From Pseudaminobacter sp040045035 (lineage in GTDB: Bacteria; Pseudomonadota; Alphaproteobacteria; Rhizobiales; Rhizobiaceae), in NCBI RefSeq assembly GCF_040045035.1, contig NZ_JBDZDS010000002.1:434001-498000 (forward strand): a stretch of 64,000 nucleotides of DNA, written 5' to 3'. Shown piece after piece: positions 53,266 through 60,798 of the stretch. The position numbers and the translations under genes are program-made. The first letter of the stretch is position 1, and the number at the start of each line of letters is the position of its first letter. The notes beneath the pieces were generated by a model, which was not told the origin of the DNA, ran no database searches, and saw nothing but the letters and a program-made list of their open reading frames with translations.

Positions 53266-54641
53266 GCGGCCGCTTCGACGCCATCATCATCGGCGCCGGT
53301 CAGGCGGGGCCGCCGCTTGCCGGCCGTCTCACCGCGGCGGGAATGAACGTTGCCATCGTCGAGCGCAAGCTGTTCGGCGGCACCTGCGTGAACACCGGCT
53401 GCACGCCCACCAAGACGCTCATTGCCAACGCCCATGCCGCGCATCTGGCGCGCCGTGCCGCCGACTATGGCGTGACGCTCGGCGGCGCCGTCGGCGTCGA
53501 CATGAAGGCGGTCAAAGCGCGCAAGGACGCCATTTCGGGGAATTCGCGCCGCAGCGTGGAAAACTGGCTCAGGGGCATGAAGGGCTGCACGGTCCTGCAA
53601 GGCCACGCCCGCTTCGTCTCGGCGAACGAAATCAGCGTGAATGGCGAAACCCTCGTATCCGAACGCATATTCATCAATGTCGGTGGCCGCGCGGCGGTGC
53701 CCGACATGCCCGGCGTCGACAAGGTGCACTACCTGACCAACAGCACGATCCTCGATCTCGACATCCTGCCGCGCCACCTTGTCGTCGTCGGCGGCAGCTA
53801 TGTCGGGCTCGAATTCGCACAAATGTACCGCCGCTTCGGCAGCGAGGTCACCGTCGTCGAGAAAGCCTCGCGGCTCGTCCATCGTGAGGACCCCGACGTT
53901 TCCGAAGCGATCCGCGGGATTCTCGAGAACGAGGGCATCACGGTGCGTTGCAACGCCGAATGCATCAGCTTCTCGCCGCATGGCGAGGACATCGTGGTCG
54001 GCGTCAAATGCGTCGAAGGCGAACCGGAAGCGCTCGGCTCGCATGTGCTGCTCGCGGTCGGGCGACGCCCCAACACCGACGACCTCGGCCTGGAGAATGC
54101 CGGCGTGGCGACCGACAAGCGCGGCTACATCACCGTCGACGACCAGCTGTCCACCAGCGTGCCGGGCATCTGGGCGCTCGGCGACTGCAACGGCAAGGGC
54201 GCGTTCACCCACACCGCCTACAACGATTTCGAGATCGTGGCGGCCAACCTGTTCGGCGACGACCCGCGCCGCGTCAGCGACCGCATCACCGCTTATGCGC
54301 TCTATACCGATCCGCCGCTCGGCCGCGTCGGCATGACGGAGGCGGAGGCGCGCAAGTCCGGTCGAAGCGTGCTGGTCGGGTCAAGACCCATGACGCGCGT
54401 GAACCGGGCCGTCGAGAAAGGCGAGACACAGGGCTTCATGAAGGTGCTGGTCGATGCCGACAGCAACGAAATCCTCGGCGCCTCGATCCTCGGCACCGGC
54501 GGCGACGAGGCGGTCCATTGCATTCTGGATATCATGTATGCCAAGGCGCCCTACACGACGATCCAGCGCGCGGTGCACATCCATCCGACAGTGTCGGAAC
54601 TCATCCCGACGATTTTGGGCGAGCTGAATCCGCTGGAGTGA
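53262..54641 (+). CDS. class-I pyridine nucleotide-disulfide oxidoreductase
   Basis: 459 residues with the fold of glutathione, mercuric and lipoamide reductases. FAD motif AIIIGAGQAGPPLAGRL is at the N-terminus; the redox disulfide is FGGTCVNTGCTPTKTL (Cys44 and Cys49); the NAD(P) site is LVVVGGSYVGLEFAQMYRR; the C-terminal HIHPTVSELIPTIL supplies the catalytic His/Glu pair. There is no MerA-type C-terminal vicinal cysteine pair or N-terminal metal-binding domain, so mercuric reduction is unlikely. Substrate unknown; coupled to the DUF4126 gene. Confidence 0.9.
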   Translation: MSGRFDAIIIGAGQAGPPLAGRLTAAGMNVAIVERKLFGGTCVNTGCTPTKTLIANAHAAHLARRAADYGVTLGGAVGVDMKAVKARKDAISGNSRRSVENWLRGMKGCTVLQGHARFVSANEISVNGETLVSERIFINVGGRAAVPDMPGVDKVHYLTNSTILDLDILPRHLVVVGGSYVGLEFAQMYRRFGSEVTVVEKASRLVHREDPDVSEAIRGILENEGITVRCNAECISFSPHGEDIVVGVKCVEGEPEALGSHVLLAVGRRPNTDDLGLENAGVATDKRGYITVDDQLSTSVPGIWALGDCNGKGAFTHTAYNDFEIVAANLFGDDPRRVSDRITAYALYTDPPLGRVGMTEAEARKSGRSVLVGSRPMTRVNRAVEKGETQGFMKVLVDADSNEILGASILGTGGDEAVHCILDIMYAKAPYTTIQRAVHIHPTVSELIPTILGELNPLE

Positions 54642-54660
54642 GGGTGGCGATCGAAGCGGC

Positions 54661-55017
54661 CTATCCAGCCCGCTGCGGATCATTCTCCAGCAGGATCGGC
54701 TTGCCGTGCGGCGTGGCGTGGGCTGCGCGCTGCCAGGCGGCGGCGAGTTGGTCGACGTCATGCTGAGGCGCGAGACCCTTGGCGGCCAGCAGCTTTTCCA
54801 GCGCGCGCAACCAGCAATCGTAATAGTCGCTGCCGTCCTCCGCCACGCCCGGCGCTTTCACTTCGGCGGACAGCTTTTCGGCCCACTCGCCCCAGGAGAA
54901 AAAACCCTTCTCGTGCAGAGCCACCGTCAGCGCGAAGGCTTCGGCCTGCCACGGCTCTGCAAACGCGGGCTCGTCCATACCTGGCGGCAGCGGACGTCCC
55001 TTTTCATGCCGGCTCAA
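54661..55017 (-). CDS. nitrile hydratase activator (P14K-type)
   Basis: 118 residues homologous to the N-terminal part of the nitrile hydratase beta subunit (EPAFAEPWQAEAFALTVALH, FSWGEWAEKLSAEV). In cobalt-type enzymes such a protein forms a complex with the alpha subunit and delivers cobalt by swapping subunits (family knowledge). It overlaps the beta-subunit gene end by 14 bases, third in the alpha-beta-activator order usual for cobalt-type clusters. Confidence 0.9.
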   Translation of the reverse strand: MSRHEKGRPLPPGMDEPAFAEPWQAEAFALTVALHEKGFFSWGEWAEKLSAEVKAPGVAEDGSDYYDCWLRALEKLLAAKGLAPQHDVDQLAAAWQRAAHATPHGKPILLENDPQRAG

Positions 55018-55663
55018 GATAGCTCTCCCAGGCGTCGATGCTGACGGAAAGCGTCGGGTCTACCCCCTCGCCCCAGATCTCGCGGCCACCGAAGACGACC
55101 GTGTAGACCCATTGCGGCTGCTCGCCCCGGCCATGGGCGTTGGTGTCGGGGAAGACAAAACCTTCGCGCACGGCATCGATCACCCCCACCTTGTCCCGCG
55201 CATATCGCGGCAGGCGGGTATGGCCTTCAGGGTTGAAATTCTTCGTCCGCACGCGGTCGCCGGCCTTGAAGCGTGCCGGGGCAGCGACCGGACGGTTGCA
55301 CGGGCCGCCACGCGCCAGCGTGGCCGGCACGTCTTCTGCCTGCAGCACGCGCTTCGGCCTCACGTCGCCACCCAGCGCGTGCCCCACCAGCAGCTCGTCC
55401 TGCGTGACGAAACCGTGCTGCCTGAGAAGCGTCTCCAGCGCCTTGATCCAGATCTCGTAATAGCTGGAGGAATAGTAGTCGGCCGGGTGCAGGCTTTCGC
55501 GCGCGTGCCGGCTCTCGTCAATGTTCCAGTGGCCCATGGCGCCGGCACAAAGCGTCACGCCCAGCGCGTGCTTTTCCCACTCGTCATGGAAATACGGCTC
55601 GTCCTTTTCAGGCGCGACGGGCCCGAACCCCATCTGGCCGCCAAGATCCTGCGGACCGTTCAT
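55004..55663 (-). CDS. nthB: nitrile hydratase beta subunit
   Basis: 219 residues. MNGPQDLGGQMGFGPV at the start, YYEIWIKALETLL in the helical half, and a C-terminal SH3-like barrel (RFKAGDRVRTKNFNPEGHTR through VYTVVFGGREIWGEG). With alpha it hydrates nitriles to amides. The ATG overlaps the alpha stop (ATGA). Confidence 0.95.
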   Translation of the reverse strand: MNGPQDLGGQMGFGPVAPEKDEPYFHDEWEKHALGVTLCAGAMGHWNIDESRHARESLHPADYYSSSYYEIWIKALETLLRQHGFVTQDELLVGHALGGDVRPKRVLQAEDVPATLARGGPCNRPVAAPARFKAGDRVRTKNFNPEGHTRLPRYARDKVGVIDAVREGFVFPDTNAHGRGEQPQWVYTVVFGGREIWGEGVDPTLSVSIDAWESYLEPA

Positions 55664-56277
55664 GCAGCCTCCTTGGCAAGGCCGGTGCCAATCATCGAAT
55701 CCCGCGTCACCAGATCGGCGAGTTGCTCCTCGCTCCAGCCCTCTGTGCCAGACGGGCGCATCGGCACGACGAGATAGCGAAGCTCGGCGGTCGAATCCCA
55801 CACGCGGATTTTTGTCTCTGCTGGCAGCGTCACGCCGAATTCGGCCAGCACGCCGCGCGGATCGATCACCGCACGCGACCGATAAGGCGGCGACTTGTAC
55901 CAGACCGGCGGCAGGCCGAGCACCGTCCACGGATAGCAGGAGCACAGGGTGCAGACGACCATGTTGTGCTGGTCGGGCGTGTTGAACACCGCCTCCATGT
56001 GCTCGCCCTGGCGGCCGGTGTAGCCCAGAGAAGCGATCGCCGCGGTGGCATCGCGCTTCAGCCATTCGGCAAATTCCGCATCGTTCCAGGCCTTGGCCAC
56101 CACGCGGGCGCCGTTGCGCGGGCCGACCTTGGTCTCGTAGGTCTCGACGATCACGTCGATCGCGGCCGGGTCTATCAGACCCTTCTGCGTCAGGATGGTC
56201 TCAAGCGCCCGCACCCGCGCGGTCATCGGGTCGAGTTCGTTGTCGTGATGGTGGTCGTGGTCATGATCGTGCGACAT
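55660..56277 (-). CDS. nthA: nitrile hydratase alpha subunit, cobalt type
   Basis: 205 residues. The metal site is VVCTLCSCYPW near residue 107; Thr in CTLCSC marks the non-corrin cobalt class (CSLCSC is the iron class). The two cysteines that become sulfinate and sulfenate are present. The N-terminus, MSHDHDHDHHHDNE, is strongly His/Asp-rich and could bind cobalt. The ATG at 56277 is preferred because it begins this motif. No amidase gene is nearby to use the amide product. Confidence 0.95.
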   Translation of the reverse strand: MSHDHDHDHHHDNELDPMTARVRALETILTQKGLIDPAAIDVIVETYETKVGPRNGARVVAKAWNDAEFAEWLKRDATAAIASLGYTGRQGEHMEAVFNTPDQHNMVVCTLCSCYPWTVLGLPPVWYKSPPYRSRAVIDPRGVLAEFGVTLPAETKIRVWDSTAELRYLVVPMRPSGTEGWSEEQLADLVTRDSMIGTGLAKEAA

Positions 56278-56323
56278 GTGAGGCAGGCTATGCTGCGTCC
56301 TGCCCGCGCGCAAGCGCTAGCGC

Positions 56324-56920
56324 TTAGCGCAGCATCGGCCAGAGCGTGGCCGCCAGAAGCAGGCCCATGCAGATGTTGAACCATTTTAGCCGCGCCGGGT
56401 CCGACAGGAAGCCGCGCAGCGCCATGCCGAAGCCCGCCCAGGACGAGACGCTGGGCAGGTTGACCAGCGCAAAGGCGAAGGAAATCGACAGCACCGAGAG
56501 GAACGGCGATTCCGGGTTGGTGTAGACGGCCATGGCCGTAAGCGCCATCACCCAGGCCTTCGGGTTGACCCACTGGAAGGCGGCAGCCTCGAGGAAGGTC
56601 ATCGGCCGGGTCTTGGCGTCACCGTCCTTGCCCATCGAGCGCGACATGGCGATGCGCCAAGCGAGATAGGCCAGATAGGCGCCGCCGGCGACCTTAAGTG
56701 CGGTGTGCAGTGCCGGAAAAGCCGTCAGCACCGCGCCCAGCCCGAAGCCCACGCCCAGCAGCAGCGAGAGAAAACCCATGCCGATGCCCAGCATGTGCGG
56801 GATAGTGCGCATAAAGCCGAAATTCACGCCTGAAGCGAGCAGCATGAAGTTGTTCGGCCCCGGTGTGATCGAGGTGACCAGGGCATAGACCAGGAGGGCG
56901 AGAAATGCGTCGGCTGTCAT
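56324..56920 (-). CDS. LysE/RhtB-family exporter
   Basis: 198 residues with about six helices; SITPGPNNFMLLASGVNFGF near residues 17-36 and AYLAYLAWRIAMSRS match the LysE/RhtB family of amino-acid or metabolite exporters. FQWVNPKAWVMALTAMAVY is typical of the second half. It lies 46 bases upstream of nthA on the same strand and may be co-transcribed with the nitrile hydratase genes. Substrate unknown. Confidence 0.88.
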   Translation of the reverse strand: MTADAFLALLVYALVTSITPGPNNFMLLASGVNFGFMRTIPHMLGIGMGFLSLLLGVGFGLGAVLTAFPALHTALKVAGGAYLAYLAWRIAMSRSMGKDGDAKTRPMTFLEAAAFQWVNPKAWVMALTAMAVYTNPESPFLSVLSISFAFALVNLPSVSSWAGFGMALRGFLSDPARLKWFNICMGLLLAATLWPMLR

Positions 56921-57147
56921 CTTTGGACCTGTCTGGAGATATGCGCCGCGCGGCCGGCATCGGAACGCCGCGCCGCTGTGCGAGCCCAGAATAACGAGCG
57001 GGCTCGCCGGGCGCTGGATTGAACGGGAGGGAGAAAGGGATATATTCGGTTAACTTTTTCTATTTTTATCGGGGTCGACCATATCTTCTTCCACGATCGT
57101 TCCGATAAAGATCTGATCTCGAAAATCCCGCAAAATTCAGGTGAGAA

Positions 57148-57903
57148 ATGTCCGCAGTTGCCAAAGTCGAGACCAGCAGCCTGGCCAATGAGCTCATCGA
57201 CCACGCGGTCGCGAGCATCGAGGCGGCCGACCGGTTCTCGCTTCCCTTTCCCCACATCTTCTTTCGCGATTTCTTTCCGAAGGATTTTTACGCCGACATG
57301 ATCAAGTCGATCCCGACGGAGGGCTACGACCCGATCAAGGGCGACGGCACGCGCATGGCGCTGCGGCTCTACGGCGACAATGTCGGCAAGATCGACAAGA
57401 GCCTGCAGGAGATGTGGGGCGCGGTGTCTGCGATGTTCACCTCTCCCGAGGTCGAAAACGCCATCCGCCGGCAGCTTCACGAGGGGCTGGAAATCCGTGC
57501 GCGCGGCGACAAGGTCGCCAGCCCCGACGACTTGCGGCTGGTGGCCAAGCCCGTGCTCTACAGCGACAAGGACGGCTACCAGATCAAGCCGCATCCCGAC
57601 GCGCGCAAGAAGGTGGTGACCATGCAGCTCTACTGCCCCGCCGACGAAAGCCAGCGGGAGCTCGGCACGACCCTCTATCAGGCTTCTCTGAAAGGCCTGC
57701 TGCATGTCGGCTCCTACGGGCTGGAACCGGTCAAGACGCTGCCGTTCCTGCCCAATGTCGGCTATGCCTTCGTGGTGCTGAAGGCCTATCATTCGCTGAT
57801 GAAGATGAGCTGGCACGGGCGCCCGAAGATCCACACGCCGATCGAGCAACCGCGCGTCACCCTGCTCAACACCTTCTATATCAACGAAAACGTCGGCTTC
57901 TGA
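57148..57903 (+). CDS. 2-oxoglutarate/Fe(II)-oxygenase-like protein
   Basis: 251 residues. The segment YQIKPHPDARKKVVTMQLYC holds an HxD pair like the iron ligands of the jelly-roll oxygenases, and a distal His with a following Arg appears in AYHSLMKMSWHGRPKIH. The fold assignment fits family patterns, but the substrate is unknown and catalytic status is inferred. The ATG at 57148 has GGTGAG 7 bases upstream. A 227-base AT-rich gap separates it from the divergent lysE. Confidence 0.65.
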   Translation: MSAVAKVETSSLANELIDHAVASIEAADRFSLPFPHIFFRDFFPKDFYADMIKSIPTEGYDPIKGDGTRMALRLYGDNVGKIDKSLQEMWGAVSAMFTSPEVENAIRRQLHEGLEIRARGDKVASPDDLRLVAKPVLYSDKDGYQIKPHPDARKKVVTMQLYCPADESQRELGTTLYQASLKGLLHVGSYGLEPVKTLPFLPNVGYAFVVLKAYHSLMKMSWHGRPKIHTPIEQPRVTLLNTFYINENVGF

Positions 57904-57943
57904 TCGCCGGACGGGCGTTGCCCGTCCAGTCTGCCTTTGCATT

Positions 57944-57983
57944 GCCGCCCCGGTTCGTTCGACCCGCGGGCGGCTTTCTTTTT
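57944..57983 (+). terminator. terminator of the 2OG-oxygenase-like gene
   Basis: Stem GCCGCCC / GGGCGGC with a 17-base loop, directly followed by TTTCTTTTT. It lies between the gene and the convergent ilvH. A second perfect hairpin (GGACGGGC-GTT-GCCCGTCC at 57909-57927) precedes it. Confidence 0.75.
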
Positions 57984-57986
57984 GGA

Positions 57987-58559
57987 TTACATGCCTTGCG
58001 GGCCGCGGTTCATGGCCGCCACGCCGGTGCGGCAGATCTCGACCAGCCCCAGCGGCTTCATGATGGCGATGAACTGCTCGATCTTCGACACCTTGCCGGT
58101 GATCTCGAAGATGAAATGCTCGGTATTGGCGTCGATCACCTTGGCGCGGAAGGCGTCGGCCAGCCGCAGCGCCTCCACACGCGCGTTGCCGGTGCCGGCC
58201 ACCTTGACCAGCGCCAGCTCGCGCTCCAGCGGACGGTCCTGCCCCAGCTCGGCCGCCCGCACCGCCAGGTCGACCACGCGATGCACCGGAACGATGCGCT
58301 CGAGCTGGTGCTTGATCTGCTCCAGCACATGCGGCGTGCCGCTTGTCACGATGGTGATGCGCGACAGGTGCTTCTCATGCTCGGTCTCGGAGACCGTCAG
58401 GCTCTCGATGTTGTAGCCGCGGCCGGAGAACAGGCCGATGACGCGGGCGAGAACGCCCGGCTCGTTGTCGACAAGCACCGATAGCGTGTGAATTTCCGGC
58501 CGCTGCGTCTCCTTGGAGATGAAGTAGGCGGAGCCGGTCGCCTGTAGATGTGCGTTCAT
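57987..58559 (-). CDS. ilvH: acetolactate synthase small (regulatory) subunit
   Basis: 190 residues with an N-terminal ACT domain (HTLSVLVDNEPGVLARVIGL, GYNIESLTVSETEH), the site for feedback inhibition by valine, and a C-terminal ALS_ss domain. It activates the catalytic subunit IlvI. The ATG at 58559 (MNAHLQATG) is chosen. It begins 84 bases after ilvI and is expected to share its transcript. Confidence 0.95.
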   Translation of the reverse strand: MNAHLQATGSAYFISKETQRPEIHTLSVLVDNEPGVLARVIGLFSGRGYNIESLTVSETEHEKHLSRITIVTSGTPHVLEQIKHQLERIVPVHRVVDLAVRAAELGQDRPLERELALVKVAGTGNARVEALRLADAFRAKVIDANTEHFIFEITGKVSKIEQFIAIMKPLGLVEICRTGVAAMNRGPQGM

Positions 58560-58643
58560 ATGGATCCCGTTTTCAAGCGTCTCGCTTAACTCTTTGCTTT
58601 CGCGCGGCCCTTGCAAGCCGCGCGACGATAGGAAACTTCCGCC

Positions 58644-60431
58644 TTAAACCAGCTCCCGGCCCTTGGCGTCGATCGCGTTGGCAACCGCCTCGTCGGTGGC
58701 TTCGTCGGGCAGCAGCATCTCGTTGTGCGCCTTGCCGGAGGGGATCATCGGGAAGCAGTTGGCCAGGTTTGCCACGCGGCAGTCGAAGATCACCGGCTTG
58801 TTCACCGAGATCATCTCCTTGATCGCGTCGTCGAGGTCGCCCGGCTTCTCGCAGCGGATGCCGTGGCCGCCATAGGCCTCGGCGAGCTTGACGAAGTCCG
58901 GCATCGCCTCGGTGTAGGAATGCGACAGCCGGTTGCCGTGCAGAAGCTGCTGCCACTGCCTTACCATGCCCATGTACTGGTTGTTCAGGATGAAGATCTT
59001 GATCGGCGCATCGTACTGGACAGCAGCCGACATCTCCTGGATGCACATCTGGATCGAGGCGTCGCCGGCAATATCGACGACCAGCGCGTCCGGATGCGCG
59101 ATCTGCACGCCGAGTGCCGCCGGCAGGCCGTAGCCCATCGTGCCGAGGCCGCCGGAGGTCATCCAGTGGTGGGGCTTCTCGAAGTGGAAGTGCTGCGCCG
59201 CCCACATCTGGTGCTGGCCGACCTCGGTGGTGATGTAGGTTTCGCGATGCTTGGTCAGCTCGTAGAGGCGCTGGATCGCATATTGCGGCATGATCACTTC
59301 GTCGTTCATCTTGAACGCCAGCGAGTCGCGCGCGCGCCACTTGGCGATCTGCTCCCACCACGGATAGAGCGCCTTCTTGTCGGCCTTGACGGTCGCCCGC
59401 CACAGTCGCACCAGGTCCTCCAACACGTGGCCGACATCGCCGATGATCGGGATGTCGACGCGAACGTTCTTGTTGATCGAGGACGGGTCGATGTCGATGT
59501 GAATCTTCTTCGAGCCGGGCGAGAAGGCGTCGAGGCGACCGGTGATGCGGTCGTCGAAGCGCGCGCCGACGCACAGCATGACGTCGCAGTCATGCATGGC
59601 CATATTGGCTTCGTAGGTGCCGTGCATGCCCAGCATGCCCAGCCAGTTCTTGCCCGAAGCCGGATAGGCGCCCAGTCCCATCAGCGTCGAGGTGATCGGG
59701 AAGCCGGAGAGCTCCACCAGCTCGCGCAGCAGCTGGCTGGCTTCCAGGCCGGAATTGATGACGCCGCCGCCCGAATAGATGATCGGCCGCTTGGCGCTCG
59801 CCAGCAGCGCGACGGCTTCCTTGATCTTCTCGAGGTCGCCCTGAACCTGCGGATGGTAGCTGGTGCGCGGCGACGTCTGCGGCGGCGTGTAGACGCCGCG
59901 GGCGAACTGCACGTCCTTGGGAATGTCGACAACCACCGGGCCGGGCCGACCGGTCGTGGCGACATGGAAGGCCTCGTGCAGGGTGCGGGCCAGATCGTTG
60001 ACGTCCTTCACCAGCCAGTTGTGCTTGGTGCAGGGGCGCGTGATGCCGACGGTGTCGCATTCCTGGAAGGCGTCGGAGCCGATCAGCGTCGTCGGTACCT
60101 GGCCGGTGATGCAGACCAGCGGGATCGAGTCCATCAGCGCATCCTGCAGCGGCGTCACTGCATTTGTCGCGCCGGGGCCGGAGGTGACCAGCATGACGCC
60201 GGCCTTGCCGGTCGAGCGGGCATAGCCTTCGGCCGCGTGGCCGGCGCCCTGCTCATGGCGTACCAGAATGTGCTCGACATCTTCCTGCTGGAAAAGCTCG
60301 TCATAGATGGGTAGGACCGCACCGCCCGGATATCCGAAGATATGCTCGACGCCGTTGTCCTTCAGCGCCTGCACCACCATTTCGGCGCCTGTCATTTCGC
60401 GCCGGCCGGTTTCGTTCTGTCCGTTGCTCAT
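58644..60431 (-). CDS. ilvI: acetolactate synthase large (catalytic) subunit
   Basis: 595-residue thiamine-diphosphate enzyme forming acetolactate or acetohydroxybutyrate, the first shared step of branched-chain synthesis. GAEMVVQALKDNGVEHIFGY starts the PYR domain with the catalytic-type Glu in ILVRHEQGAGHAAEGYARST; the TPP motif is GDASIQMCIQEMSAAV with FILNNQYMGMV near residues 470-500. Upstream lies a leader peptide and terminator, so expression is probably set by attenuation. Confidence 0.97.
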   Translation of the reverse strand: MSNGQNETGRREMTGAEMVVQALKDNGVEHIFGYPGGAVLPIYDELFQQEDVEHILVRHEQGAGHAAEGYARSTGKAGVMLVTSGPGATNAVTPLQDALMDSIPLVCITGQVPTTLIGSDAFQECDTVGITRPCTKHNWLVKDVNDLARTLHEAFHVATTGRPGPVVVDIPKDVQFARGVYTPPQTSPRTSYHPQVQGDLEKIKEAVALLASAKRPIIYSGGGVINSGLEASQLLRELVELSGFPITSTLMGLGAYPASGKNWLGMLGMHGTYEANMAMHDCDVMLCVGARFDDRITGRLDAFSPGSKKIHIDIDPSSINKNVRVDIPIIGDVGHVLEDLVRLWRATVKADKKALYPWWEQIAKWRARDSLAFKMNDEVIMPQYAIQRLYELTKHRETYITTEVGQHQMWAAQHFHFEKPHHWMTSGGLGTMGYGLPAALGVQIAHPDALVVDIAGDASIQMCIQEMSAAVQYDAPIKIFILNNQYMGMVRQWQQLLHGNRLSHSYTEAMPDFVKLAEAYGGHGIRCEKPGDLDDAIKEMISVNKPVIFDCRVANLANCFPMIPSGKAHNEMLLPDEATDEAVANAIDAKGRELV

Positions 60432-60486
60432 CGGTCTGGTCCCGTCTCTTCCGCTTCAGCTTTGCCGTCGTATCGGTATTTTTGCC

Positions 60487-60511
60487 AATAAAAAAGGCCC
60501 CCGAGGGAGCC
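60487..60511 (-). terminator. attenuator terminator upstream of ilvI
   Basis: On the minus strand GGCTCCC / GGGGGCC can form a 6-7-base stem (one U-G pair), followed by TTTTTTATT. It lies between the leader peptide and the ilvI start (55 bases to the ATG), the expected place for an attenuator. A separate hairpin, GGCGGT-GTA-ACCGCC (60540-60554), overlaps the leader stop codon and could be the pause or competing structure. Confidence 0.75.
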
Positions 60512-60544
60512 TGTGTTTGCGCATGGGAGGACTTTGCCCGGCGG

Positions 60545-60598
60545 TTACACCGCCTTGCCCACGCGCTTTCCTACGAGAATGAGTGCCAACTTATTCAT
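60545..60598 (-). CDS. ilvIH leader peptide
   Basis: Seventeen codons, MNKLALILVGKRVGKAV, then TAA. Eight residues are Leu, Ile or Val, the end products of the pathway, placed as LALILV and two later Val. Followed 34 bases later by a terminator hairpin with a T-run, it has the layout of a ribosome-stalling attenuator. No Shine-Dalgarno is visible; the promoter position suggests transcription begins within a few bases of the ATG, so it may be translated as a nearly leaderless message. Confidence 0.75.
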   Translation of the reverse strand: MNKLALILVGKRVGKAV

Positions 60599-60608
60599 GG
60601 GGGCGGAC

Positions 60609-60636
60609 ATTAAGGGTGGATTCGGCCAGGTGTCAA
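60609..60636 (-). promoter_or_regulatory. ilvIH promoter
   Basis: On the minus strand TTGACA (plus 60631-60636) and CTTAAT (plus 60609-60614) with 16 bases between. A start near 60598-60602 would put the leader-peptide ATG (60598) at or just after the 5' end of the RNA. Confidence 0.6.
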
Positions 60637-60798
60637 CGCACAATTTTCAGTACAGGTACCAAGCTTGGCGGCCATGTACCCGCTTTCGCTAGAAATTTAC
60701 CTGCTTTCTTAGGATTTTCTGCACCATTCCGTCTCACCGGCGCTTAACCGGGCCCCGCTATCATGCCGCGCAGGATTCCAAGGGGGCAAGACCGTCAA

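Noticed and set aside
53262..54641. Mercuric reductase
   Set aside because: The disulfide CVNTGC and fold agree, but the C-terminal vicinal cysteines and any mer neighbours are absent.
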